IMG/VR virus record: IMGVR_UViG_3300022929_000154
Coordinates: 1 to 28,083 of that record
DNA length: 28,083 nt
From: a virus
Reading direction: 5' to 3' (one strand)
Shown here: positions 22,003 through 27,875 of the stretch, piece after piece
How the letters are laid out: every line of letters begins with the position of its first letter
How positions within the stretch are numbered: the first letter of the stretch is position 1
Notes under the pieces: generated by a model
Told to the model about the DNA's origin: nothing
Seen by the model: only the letters and a program-made list of their open reading frames with translations
Database searches by the model: none
Program-made: the position numbers and the translations under genes

Positions 22003-22010
22003 TATTTATA
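22003..22010 (-). promoter_or_regulatory. T4-type late promoter for the 1072-residue protein gene
   Basis: Exact TATAAATA on the minus strand, 57 bases before the ATG at 21946 and just past the stop of the upstream gene (22013). The leader begins with a small hairpin (GTAGT-AAG-ACTAC). Confidence 0.72.
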
Positions 22011-22012
22011 AA

Positions 22013-22492
22013 TTACAGTAGTTCCTTACTGTCTTCCCATGCCTTCTGGACACTAGCTAGATTTTTTCTAGCAACCTCCACTTCTGTAAGTGCTTCTAGT
22101 TCCAATACTTCAGCACTGATACGCTTATCTTTTAGTATCTGATATTTTTCTTCTGCTTGACGTAGCATTTCCGAATAGTTTTGAATGCCACGCCTTGCGT
22201 CTTTTTCTGCTTGAATTGCAACCAAAGGATCTACAGGCTCTTCTTTAATAGCTGGCATTTCTTTTGGCATTAATGGATGATCTTCACCAGTTATTGGAAA
22301 ATCTTCCTCTTCAATCTCTGCATCTAGATATACAGGATCACTCAATTCATCTGAAAGTTCAACTTCAGCATTTTCAATATGCTCATTAAGTTGTTCAATA
22401 AGCACTGCTTTAGTAAGTCTTCTATCCAATTCAATGCCAACTGTGCGACCATATGCCTCAAGTTCATTCTTTGTCATATCAACAAATTCCAT
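22013..22492 (-). CDS. LEM/HeH-type N-terminal domain with coiled coil
   Basis: 159 residues. The first 40, MTKNELEAYGRTVGIELDRR then LTKAVLIEQLNEHI, look like the helix-extended-loop-helix (HeH/LEM) domain seen in T4-like phage proteins and known for binding DNA or protein ends. The middle is acidic and proline-containing (45-90), and the last 65 residues are a long charged helix. AGAGGA precedes the ATG. It lies among late genes; function unknown, possibly head core or assembly. Confidence 0.65.
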   Translation of the reverse strand: MEFVDMTKNELEAYGRTVGIELDRRLTKAVLIEQLNEHIENAEVELSDELSDPVYLDAEIEEEDFPITGEDHPLMPKEMPAIKEEPVDPLVAIQAEKDARRGIQNYSEMLRQAEEKYQILKDKRISAEVLELEALTEVEVARKNLASVQKAWEDSKELL

Positions 22493-22494
22493 AA

Positions 22495-22656
22495 TTAATC
22501 CTCTGATTTAACTAATGTAAAGATACCATAAGCAATTGCACCATATGCTGCCCAGCCGATTAAACCTTGAAACATAAGAGCGATTACTCCAACTGCGATA
22601 AGAACTCCACCATCCCAAGATGTGCGTTCCATTAATCTGTTTTTTAACCAATTCAT
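22495..22656 (-). CDS. 53-residue two-helix membrane protein
   Basis: ATG at 22656 preceded by AAGGAG; the in-frame stretch upstream runs into a hairpin and is not coding. The start MNWLKNRLMERTSWDGGVLI, then IALMFQGLIGWAAYGAIAYG, gives two membrane helices (about 15-30 and 31-49). A similar short protein is common in marine T4-like phages. Size and shape would suit a holin or lysis regulator, but nothing proves it. Confidence 0.7.
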   Translation of the reverse strand: MNWLKNRLMERTSWDGGVLIAVGVIALMFQGLIGWAAYGAIAYGIFTLVKSED

Positions 22657-22678
22657 AATATTCTCCTTTATAAAAGCG

Positions 22679-22701
22679 AAAGCAGGCAAGAAGCCTGCTT
22701 T
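22679..22701 (-). terminator. 9-bp GC-rich hairpin, terminator or transcript 5'-end structure
   Basis: AAAGCAGGC and GCCTGCTTT pair perfectly around a five-base loop. On the minus strand it is followed by a broken T-run (CGCTTTT) and lies between the stop at 22726 and the ATG at 22656, also just after a late-promoter-like GATAAATA. It could end transcripts from 23162 or sit at the 5' end of the next transcript. Confidence 0.5.
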
Positions 22702-22719
22702 TTGTTAGACTTCATAGTC

Positions 22720-22727
22720 TATTTATC
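22720..22727 (-). promoter_or_regulatory. Late-promoter-like element for 22495-22656
   Basis: GATAAATA on the minus strand, one mismatch at the first base from TATAAATA, 64 bases before the ATG at 22656; start of transcription would be near 22714, 13 bases before the hairpin. Confidence 0.4.
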
Positions 22728-22905
22728 ATTTACTGGACATGACCTCTTTGAGATACATCATGCACTGTTTCGATTCCTCGTGGTAACCCTGCCTTGCGAG
22801 TTCCGCCGCTGCCCGTGAGTAACCCACCATCTGCGAATACCGATCTAGTGAAGACCACAATCCCGATAAAGGTGAAAATACATAGTTGCTTACTAAAGCT
22901 GTCAT
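22726..22905 (-). CDS. Small hypothetical protein, 59 residues
   Basis: ATG at 22905 overlaps the upstream stop as TAATG and has GGGGG/GTGGG before it; an in-frame GTG at 22914 is possible. The start MTALVSNYVFSPLSGLW is hydrophobic, and the second half contains YSRAAAELARQGYHEESKQC, a helical motif that I associate with small proteobacterial proteins. Function unknown. It is coupled to the DUF1127 gene. The overlapping frame at 22730-22930 is rejected in favour of this one because of the motif and the overlap. Confidence 0.6.
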   Translation of the reverse strand: MTALVSNYVFSPLSGLWSSLDRYSQMVGYSRAAAELARQGYHEESKQCMMYLKEVMSSK

Positions 22906-23162
22906 TAGACCCACCCCCGTAAATTTTCATTTGTACGAATTTCAGAATCTCTGCTCCATGCTCCGGTGGCTACGGAATATATTTCTCCACGACTAATACC
23001 TAAATCTCTTAGATCACGGTCTGTAAGTTTGTTTAATTCTTTGATTGTTCTTTTAACTTCTCTTCGATCAGACCATCGCTTCATTACGTTCATGTAAATG
23101 TCTACGATGAATGATAGATTGAGAAAGCTTGCGGCAGTAAGTACCATTTGCGTCACATTCAT
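22905..23162 (-). CDS. DUF1127-domain protein with N-terminal hydrophobic segment
   Basis: 85 residues. Residues 36-65 carry the DUF1127 signature: VKRTIKELNKLTDRDLRDLG followed by ISRGEIYSVAT. The first 28 residues are hydrophobic (start MNVTQMVLTAASFLNLSFIV) and may form a membrane helix. In bacteria such small arginine-rich proteins are implicated in RNA turnover and stress or phosphate responses, especially in Alphaproteobacteria. Here it is the first gene after an exact late promoter, with AAGGAG before its ATG. A phage copy is unusual and may have come from the host. Confidence 0.8.
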   Translation of the reverse strand: MNVTQMVLTAASFLNLSFIVDIYMNVMKRWSDRREVKRTIKELNKLTDRDLRDLGISRGEIYSVATGAWSRDSEIRTNENLRGWV

Positions 23163-23207
23163 CTCCTTATGTGTATGTTGTGTTTATGTCAATCTTGTTG
23201 ACACATT

Positions 23208-23215
23208 TATTTATA
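23208..23215 (-). promoter_or_regulatory. T4-type late promoter for the DUF1127 gene
   Basis: Exact TATAAATA on the minus strand, 45 bases before the ATG at 23162. A 6-bp inverted repeat (TGTCAA/TTGACA, 23187-23203) begins at the expected transcript start. The rest of the gap 23163-23272 shows no gene. Confidence 0.75.
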
Positions 23216-23272
23216 CACTAAAAGTGATTTTTTGTGATGCTAAATCCGAATACCCGTGATGCGGCAAATGAC

Positions 23273-24502
23273 TTACTTCTGCCAGCCCTTGATGAACTCA
23301 TCTGAGAAGTTTGCTTTTGAGAAGCCCATTCGATCTACAAGCTTAACTGCATTCTTACCCATTCTATCGATTGCAACAAAGCCCTCTTGTTCTGTGACTT
23401 TATAACCATCTTTTGTTTTTAAGAAAGTGCCAATAGCCTTTGCTTTGTCTAGCTTACTGATAATGAGTAGTTTTATTTCAACGATCATATTATACAGTTC
23501 AAACAATGCGACAATTTGAGACTTGTCAACGTTTGAAAAATATGCCATTACTTCTTTTCGTCTTTCCGCTCTACCGGCTTTACCTTTTTCGGACTTTAGT
23601 TTGTCAATTTCTTTTTGGTAGTACTCATAGATCCAGCTTACCATGTCAGTAACAAACTTAGAAGGATCTGCAATCTTTTCACCTGCACGTACTTTTACGT
23701 TCAGATATGTTTTAACTCTTGTAAGCAACTCTTCGTTCTCTGTTATGCCATCAAACGTTGCTTTGTTTACTTTATTGAATTGTTTACCTGCGGCTGATAA
23801 TAGCAGAGTAACCGCATCTGTCTCTGTTTTTGTCATTGTGGCGTTACCAGTTACATCTTTATATACTGCGTCTACTGACCAGACTGACCTCGTGTCTTTG
23901 AGATTGCTTGCGATCTTTTCTCCAAAAGACGCTGACATTGATTCAAAAGATTTTCCTCTGTAGTTAGTGTGCCAAACCACACCGATCTCGGATCTGAGGA
24001 TTTTAGAAGCAAGCGGGCTTTTCGCTGGTATAGCGTAAACAATCGTATTAGGATGAAAAGTAATATACGATTCTCCATCAATCTCCACTTTCTTAATATC
24101 TTTCTTCGCATATAGGAAATCACCTTGTATCACTCCTTTAATATTCATAGATGGCAAATGTTTCAATGCCAAATTCATTTTTATATTCAAATCACCTTTT
24201 GTATCAGCATCAACATCCGCTTTAGTCTTATAGACCTTAGGGTTCTTATTGAAGATGCCTTTCTTCGCAACAAAAAACTTACCGTCTGAAGGATCAATGC
24301 CTGCAAACACTGCTGGAGCACCGTCCCATTTGACAGTTACATTAACTGCGGAACGAGAATTACCTGCCAACATATCACGTAGAGATCGTAGATAGTTTAT
24401 AGACTGTCTTGCTCCATCGACACCTGCATTTAGCAAGTTGTCTTCGAGGTGTTCCATGTGAGTGTTTTTGTCTTCAGTCAAAAATGATGAAAGGCGTTGC
24501 AT
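23273..24502 (-). CDS. RNA/DNA ligase-like nucleotidyltransferase (DUF6267-like) with capsid-targeting-like N-terminus
   Basis: 409 residues from ATG 24502 (GGAG six bases upstream; an in-frame TTG at 24514 overlaps that ribosome site). The N-terminus MQRLSSFLTE fits the head-targeting pattern (F7, aliphatic 8, E10). The body contains VKWDGAPAVFAG with the ligase/capping motif I KxDG (Lys58), KGVIQGDFLYA (122-132) and, near the C-terminus, EGFVAID (373-379) and KLVDRMGFS, like motifs IV and V. The family is known in T4-like marine phages (as I recall DUF6267) with no tested activity. It may be a nucleic acid ligase or an adenylyl- or guanylyltransferase. Confidence 0.7.
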   Translation of the reverse strand: MQRLSSFLTEDKNTHMEHLEDNLLNAGVDGARQSINYLRSLRDMLAGNSRSAVNVTVKWDGAPAVFAGIDPSDGKFFVAKKGIFNKNPKVYKTKADVDADTKGDLNIKMNLALKHLPSMNIKGVIQGDFLYAKKDIKKVEIDGESYITFHPNTIVYAIPAKSPLASKILRSEIGVVWHTNYRGKSFESMSASFGEKIASNLKDTRSVWSVDAVYKDVTGNATMTKTETDAVTLLLSAAGKQFNKVNKATFDGITENEELLTRVKTYLNVKVRAGEKIADPSKFVTDMVSWIYEYYQKEIDKLKSEKGKAGRAERRKEVMAYFSNVDKSQIVALFELYNMIVEIKLLIISKLDKAKAIGTFLKTKDGYKVTEQEGFVAIDRMGKNAVKLVDRMGFSKANFSDEFIKGWQK

Positions 24503-24503
24503 T

Positions 24504-25307
24504 CTATGCTCCAAATAATTTCTTTACGTCTTCGGGATTATCGAGACTGTACTTAGACTTGATATTAGTCTTCAGTCTGCCTTGACAACGATATCCAGCG
24601 CCAACAACACGATAGTCTTCGCCTTCTATTTTTCTTGCTTTACTTCCAGATGGTCCTAATCTAAATTCGATATTAACAGATCCTTTATATTCTGGAACAT
24701 CTAATTTTAAGGGATTGCTTCCTAGATAAAAGAGACCTGCTTTACCGATTTGTATATAATACACATTCTTTCGGTTATATGCTTTAGCTATTGTTTTTGC
24801 TGAGTCGAAAGATTGGATTGCGTTCATCTTACCAAGATAGCCAGCTTTCTGTGCCGCTGACCACGCTTCTTTAGTGACTGAACCGAAAGGAATTGTGTAT
24901 GGTGTTTTTTTGTGAAATGCTACTGGCTCTTGCTTACGAATAAAGTTGACCCATTCTTTAAGTGCTTTGTCTTGCTTTTTTGCCGCTTCTATAAAAAATG
25001 GAATGGCGTCATCGTCTACCGCATCCGGTTTGACTAAAGTGTGGGTCTTATTTAATGTATCTATTCGTATAGACGTACCGCCCATTTGAGCATTCTTGTC
25101 TAATTTGATTTCGATATTGAATTCTTTACCGTTGTATAATGCTTCAATATCACCTGCGCCTTGATTACTGTATCCTGCACCTGGTTTACTACCAACGTCT
25201 AATCCCTTCACTCCAGCAGACTTCATTGCATCGAAAACTTTCTTTTCGTATGCTAGTCCTTTTGCACCGACTGATTCGGTAATAAAACTTTTAAATCTGA
25301 CTGTCAT
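24504..25307 (-). CDS. PD-(D/E)XK-like nuclease with capsid-targeting-like N-terminus
   Basis: 267 residues. The start MTVRFKSFITES has the targeting pattern (F, then FITE) with an ITE cleavage-like site. GAGDIEALYNGKEFNIEIKL supplies Asp53 and Glu66-x-Lys68 in the spacing of restriction-endonuclease folds. The C-terminal part is strand-rich, with YYIQIGKAGLFYLG and EYKGSVNIEFRLGPSG. It overlaps the upstream gene by ATGA and is followed after one base by the ligase-like gene. A packaged nuclease that attacks host DNA or processes ends is a possibility; the active site is inferred from motif only. Confidence 0.65.
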   Translation of the reverse strand: MTVRFKSFITESVGAKGLAYEKKVFDAMKSAGVKGLDVGSKPGAGYSNQGAGDIEALYNGKEFNIEIKLDKNAQMGGTSIRIDTLNKTHTLVKPDAVDDDAIPFFIEAAKKQDKALKEWVNFIRKQEPVAFHKKTPYTIPFGSVTKEAWSAAQKAGYLGKMNAIQSFDSAKTIAKAYNRKNVYYIQIGKAGLFYLGSNPLKLDVPEYKGSVNIEFRLGPSGSKARKIEGEDYRVVGAGYRCQGRLKTNIKSKYSLDNPEDVKKLFGA

Positions 25308-26359
25308 TTTTTAACCTTGAATTTAGTATCGTTTGGGTATTCACCAGCTTTAGAATTTCTTAACTCAATTACATAGTCTTCAACAGTATTACTACATAAT
25401 ATCGTAATCTGCTTAGACTTTGTAGATGGATATCTTATATCATCAATCTTTATATTTTGAGATAACTTATCCAGCTTATCTTTGCCTAACCAGAAGACTT
25501 TCCACCCAGTTCGCATACGCCGTACATAAAAATAGTTCATACCCCATGCCCTATTGAAAATCTTTTCGATCTCTCTTGCGTTGGCTCTAGGTACTGCGAG
25601 TTTCGGTCTAACTTTATTTATATTACCTCGTTCATCAAACCCAGCTTGGACCTTGTTTAGATCGACTCCAAATGTCTTTAGAAAGGTAGCGCCAGCTGAA
25701 TTGGGCTGTAAATTACCTTCTCTATCAAACAAAGAAGCGGCACCTGAGTATGAACTGAAAGTATTACCGTTAATGTCTTTGAGTGATATGTACCATGGGT
25801 TTCCTTGATTATCAGTCAGTATGATATCGCCGATAATCGCACCAAGCTTATCTATCGGTATGCCTTCTTTCTTAGTGGCACCAGTTCTCTGCACAGCACT
25901 AACGATTTCTGCGTTAGCAAAGGGAGCATATGACTCACTCATCATATTCACGACCTCAGAAGTTTCATTGTCTGTGCGAGTTTTAAAGTAGTTGTCAAGA
26001 GTCTTAACTGTTCTTACCTCAAACTTTTCACCTGCATTCGCACCTCTTGCTATGATGATGTCAAACTTCAGACCGTTAAATGTGAAACTGTAGCTAGGAA
26101 ACTTAGAACTATTTGGAGATATGGAATTGAAAGTCACACTCTCAAGACTAGTATCTTTGCGTAACTGCATCTTTAAATGATCAATTACTGCTTGGCTTGT
26201 ATCGTCATTCTTATTGATAAGTTGAAGCCTAAACTCACGAACAGACTTGTCGTTTGTTCCTGGTTTACCTTTTGGATACAAAGGAGCAACCTGATAATTC
26301 TTTATCTTTACGATAGAGTTCAGGTTTTCTCCGATCTTTTCGTATACTTCCATACTCAT
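25304..26359 (-). CDS. Putative restriction-endonuclease-fold protein, conserved in T4-like marine phages
   Basis: 351 residues. GAIIGDIILTDNQGNPWYIS followed by LKDINGNTF (Asp178, Lys194) resembles the D...xxK core of restriction-like folds, with Ser in place of the usual Glu. The N-terminal 100 residues form a strand-helix unit (FRLQLINKND, then FNGLKFDIIIARGA), and the C-terminal 60 include RRMRTGWKVFWLGKDKL. No head-targeting leader is visible. Gene order and an ATGA overlap tie it to the nuclease at 24504. The ribosome site (GAGGA) is 13 bases away. Function unknown; nuclease-like or structural. Confidence 0.55.
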   Translation of the reverse strand: MSMEVYEKIGENLNSIVKIKNYQVAPLYPKGKPGTNDKSVREFRLQLINKNDDTSQAVIDHLKMQLRKDTSLESVTFNSISPNSSKFPSYSFTFNGLKFDIIIARGANAGEKFEVRTVKTLDNYFKTRTDNETSEVVNMMSESYAPFANAEIVSAVQRTGATKKEGIPIDKLGAIIGDIILTDNQGNPWYISLKDINGNTFSSYSGAASLFDREGNLQPNSAGATFLKTFGVDLNKVQAGFDERGNINKVRPKLAVPRANAREIEKIFNRAWGMNYFYVRRMRTGWKVFWLGKDKLDKLSQNIKIDDIRYPSTKSKQITILCSNTVEDYVIELRNSKAGEYPNDTKFKVKK

Positions 26360-26390
26360 GTGATAGTAGATTCCTCTTGTTTCTATCTAC

Positions 26391-26398
26391 TATTTATG
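26391..26398 (-). promoter_or_regulatory. Late-promoter-like element for 25304-26359
   Basis: CATAAATA on the minus strand, one mismatch from TATAAATA, 32 bases before the ATG at 26359. It heads the three-gene cassette 26359-23273. Confidence 0.5.
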
Positions 26399-26403
26399 AG
26401 TTG

Positions 26404-26541
26404 TCAGTTAAGCATTCTTGCACACGTAAGAACTGAGTTTTCACCCAAACAATCAGTCCATTGGTGATAAACAACTGCTACTACTATTCCCAAAATCATG
26501 AATGTCAATGATACTTTTAGCCAGAATTCTGTATCATTCAT
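26404..26541 (-). CDS. 45-residue single-pass membrane protein
   Basis: ATG at 26541 preceded by GAGGAG opens 45 codons to TGA at 26404. The hydrophobic stretch VSLTFMILGIVVAVVYHQW spans about residues 10-28, followed by a tail with two cysteines (TDCLGENSVLTCARMLN). It follows the gene at 26543 by one base. Not recognised; a small phage membrane peptide. Confidence 0.6.
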   Translation of the reverse strand: MNDTEFWLKVSLTFMILGIVVAVVYHQWTDCLGENSVLTCARMLN

Positions 26542-26542
26542 A

Positions 26543-26968
26543 TTAGTTTCTCCTCATTGTAGCATATTCTACGGGGTCTTGATCTCTTGTGACCGGAACG
26601 AGATTGGACTTATGCATTGTGGCGATACCGACGATGTAGTCTCCTGTGTAGACTTGTCTTTCTTTTTTTCTTCCTCCGTCTGGAATTCCATGAACTGGGC
26701 TCTTCTCCGAGACTGATTGATAATTCTGCTTATAAACTGTTGTCGTCGGTTCATATGGTACAAACTCCTTTTTCTTTGGTTTTAGTTTGCCTGATATATA
26801 CAAGACGTATTCATCAAGCGTATCGAACTGACATGAATGCATGTGATTGCGTCTCATGTCTTTGTTGTATTGTCTCCACTGAACTTCGACTTTTTTCATG
26901 TCAAGTTTTTTGGGCTTACGCTTCTTTGACTTTGGAGCGTAAACACCTTTAATTATATGCATACTCAT
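26543..26968 (-). CDS. Conserved basic phage protein, unknown function
   Basis: 141 residues, strongly basic N-terminus: HIIKGVYAPKSKKRKPKKLD then KVEVQWRQYNKDMRRNHMHS, followed by CQFDTLDEYVLYISGK. This WRxYNKxMRxxxMHS...LDEYxxY pattern matches a protein I recall from T4-like marine phages. The C-terminal half is polar and ends YATMRRN. GGAG lies ten bases before the start, inside the previous gene's end, and the two overlap by ATGA. Possibly nucleic-acid binding because of its charge. Confidence 0.7.
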   Translation of the reverse strand: MSMHIIKGVYAPKSKKRKPKKLDMKKVEVQWRQYNKDMRRNHMHSCQFDTLDEYVLYISGKLKPKKKEFVPYEPTTTVYKQNYQSVSEKSPVHGIPDGGRKKERQVYTGDYIVGIATMHKSNLVPVTRDQDPVEYATMRRN

Positions 26969-27141
26969 CGGTTCATCTCCTTAGAGTATACTTCTTTTAC
27001 CCACTTAATGGGTATGCCAGACATTCTACTGGCATTTTTCTGAACTCTCATAGCATCGTAGCCACTGAGTCCAGATTCGAGGATTTCCGCTTCTTCTAGT
27101 GCGTACTTAACTTCCCGAATGGTTTCTTCTTTTAGTACCAT
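26965..27141 (-). CDS. Small helical hypothetical protein, 58 residues
   Basis: Start taken at ATG 27141 (MVLKEETIREVKYALEEAEI); an in-frame ATG at 27150 sits only one base after AGG. It is helical with a second segment YDAMRVQKNASRMSGIPIKW. The start lies inside the end of the gene at 27107-27454 and its stop overlaps the next start (ATGA). No family recognised. Confidence 0.6.
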   Translation of the reverse strand: MVLKEETIREVKYALEEAEILESGLSGYDAMRVQKNASRMSGIPIKWVKEVYSKEMNR

Positions 27142-27454
27142 AATAAACATACCTCATCTGATCTACACCCATTTGGGTGTGCTTCGGATACTCACCAGAA
27201 AATTTGACCTTAAGTAGATCGTCCTCTCTGATTAGATGTTTATGATTATGCACTATTTTGTCCCAATTGTCAAGCATTTTTTTCGACAATTTTTTGAGGT
27301 ATCTTTCTGATAATATAGGATCGTTTTCAATGTTTTTTGTGTACTGAGCCATCAAGTATATAGGTACTGACGAACTGATACATCCGTCTACTAATTCCAT
27401 AGCCTCAATATCTAGAAAGACTCCTTCATCTGGAGTCATGAACATTAATTTCAT
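27107..27454 (-). CDS. Conserved T4-like phage protein, unknown function
   Basis: 115 residues from ATG 27454; a second ATG at 27445 has better spacing from AAAGGG, so the start is uncertain. The frame stays open upstream to 27757 but passes through the intergenic RNA region and is not coding there. The segments EGVFLDIEAMELVDGCISSS and LDNWDKIVHNHKHLI recall a small conserved protein of marine T4-like phages. No enzyme motif. A late-promoter-like AATAAATA lies 24 bases upstream. Confidence 0.65.
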   Translation of the reverse strand: MKLMFMTPDEGVFLDIEAMELVDGCISSSVPIYLMAQYTKNIENDPILSERYLKKLSKKMLDNWDKIVHNHKHLIREDDLLKVKFSGEYPKHTQMGVDQMRYVYYGTKRRNHSGS

Positions 27455-27477
27455 CCCTTTATTGTTGTAGGTGATGC

Positions 27478-27485
27478 TATTTATT
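27478..27485 (-). promoter_or_regulatory. Late-promoter-like element for 27107-27454
   Basis: AATAAATA on the minus strand, one mismatch from consensus, divergent from the exact late promoter at 27529-27536. Confidence 0.4.
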
Positions 27486-27528
27486 TTTGTGAAGTTTTCA
27501 CATAGTTTATAGATGAGATTATAAAATG

Positions 27529-27536
27529 TATAAATA
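27529..27536 (+). promoter_or_regulatory. T4-type late promoter of the plus-strand RNA
   Basis: Exact TATAAATA on the plus strand in a gap between minus-strand genes. Expected start of transcription is at about 27542, five bases before the first paired base of the folded RNA. Confidence 0.7.
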
Positions 27537-27541
27537 ACAGC

Positions 27542-27700
27542 ATGGGTGCGTGTGAATGTGTAACAACACAAGAGGCAAGTGTGAACGTTTTTAAACAACT
27601 CACAGAAGGAATAACTGGGGTAGCATCTCGAATGCAGGTGGGGTTCCTCCCAGTCACGCAAACTATTTAGAGAAGGCAACTTTTGGTTGCCTTTTCTTTT
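27542..27700 (+). ncRNA. Proposed structured small RNA with intrinsic terminator (novel)
   Basis: The plus strand from the late promoter folds into nested perfect helices. P1 is TGCGTG (27547-27552) with CACGCA (27655-27660). P2 is TGTGT-AACA-ACACA (27557-27570). P3 is TGTGA (27580-27584) with TCACA (27600-27604). P4 is ACTGGG (27614-27619) with CCCAGT (27649-27654), directly abutting P1. P5 inside P4 is GCAT-CTCGA-ATGC. An intrinsic terminator follows, stem AAGGCAAC/GTTGCCTT (27673-27693) and T-run to 27700. A 42-codon frame starting at the first ATG (27542-27670) lacks a ribosome site, so translation would be leaderless. Wobble pairs favour the plus strand. Confidence 0.55.
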
Positions 27701-27875
27701 GGGCAACATCCTTAACAAAGAAGTCAGGCGTATATCCATCAAAGCCGCTACCTGCATTCAGTAACGACAGCATTCTATTTGCATCTTCTGCACTTTTGGT
27801 GATATAGAGATTTAACCCAGAAGACTTCTCTAGGACATGAAACTCTCTTGAAACCTTCTTCACAAGGTAGAGCAT
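27663..27875 (-). CDS. Small hypothetical protein, 70 residues
   Basis: The start overlaps the upstream stop as TAATG. The sequence begins MLYLVKKVSREFHVLEKSSG and continues LYITKSAEDANRMLSLLNAG, GSGFDGYTPDFFV and a basic tail. The first half looks like a short beta-hairpin plus helix. The last 12 codons overlap the plus-strand terminator. No family recognised. Confidence 0.65.
   Translation of the reverse strand: MLYLVKKVSREFHVLEKSSGLNLYITKSAEDANRMLSLLNAGSGFDGYTPDFFVKDVAQKKRQPKVAFSK
27673..27700 (+). terminator. Intrinsic terminator of the plus-strand RNA
   Basis: AAGGCAAC and GTTGCCTT form an 8-bp stem with loop TTTTG, extendable by G-U and A-T pairs, followed by TTTTCTTTT. The T-run lies on the plus strand only. 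It overlaps the last codons of the minus-strand gene at 27663. Confidence 0.8.

Noticed and set aside
22730-22930. Alternative 66-codon frame overlapping the gene at 22726-22905.
   Set aside because: No ribosome site, glycine-rich shadow-like sequence, and the other frame carries a recognisable helical motif and a TAATG coupling with the DUF1127 gene.
25615-25622. Exact TATAAATA on the minus strand inside the gene at 25304-26359.
   Set aside because: It is in the middle of a coding region with no gene start within 300 bases downstream; likely chance in AT-rich DNA.
26363-26393. 8-bp inverted repeat ATAGTAGA/TCTACTAT before the gene at 25304-26359.
   Set aside because: One arm overlaps the late -10 box, so the full stem would not be in the transcript, and there is no T-run for a terminator.
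27107-27757. A 216-codon frame extending the gene at 27107-27454 to the right.
   Set aside because: The first 100 codons are Cys-, His- and Tyr-rich without ribosome site and lie antisense to the proposed RNA and terminator; the conserved part starts at 27454.
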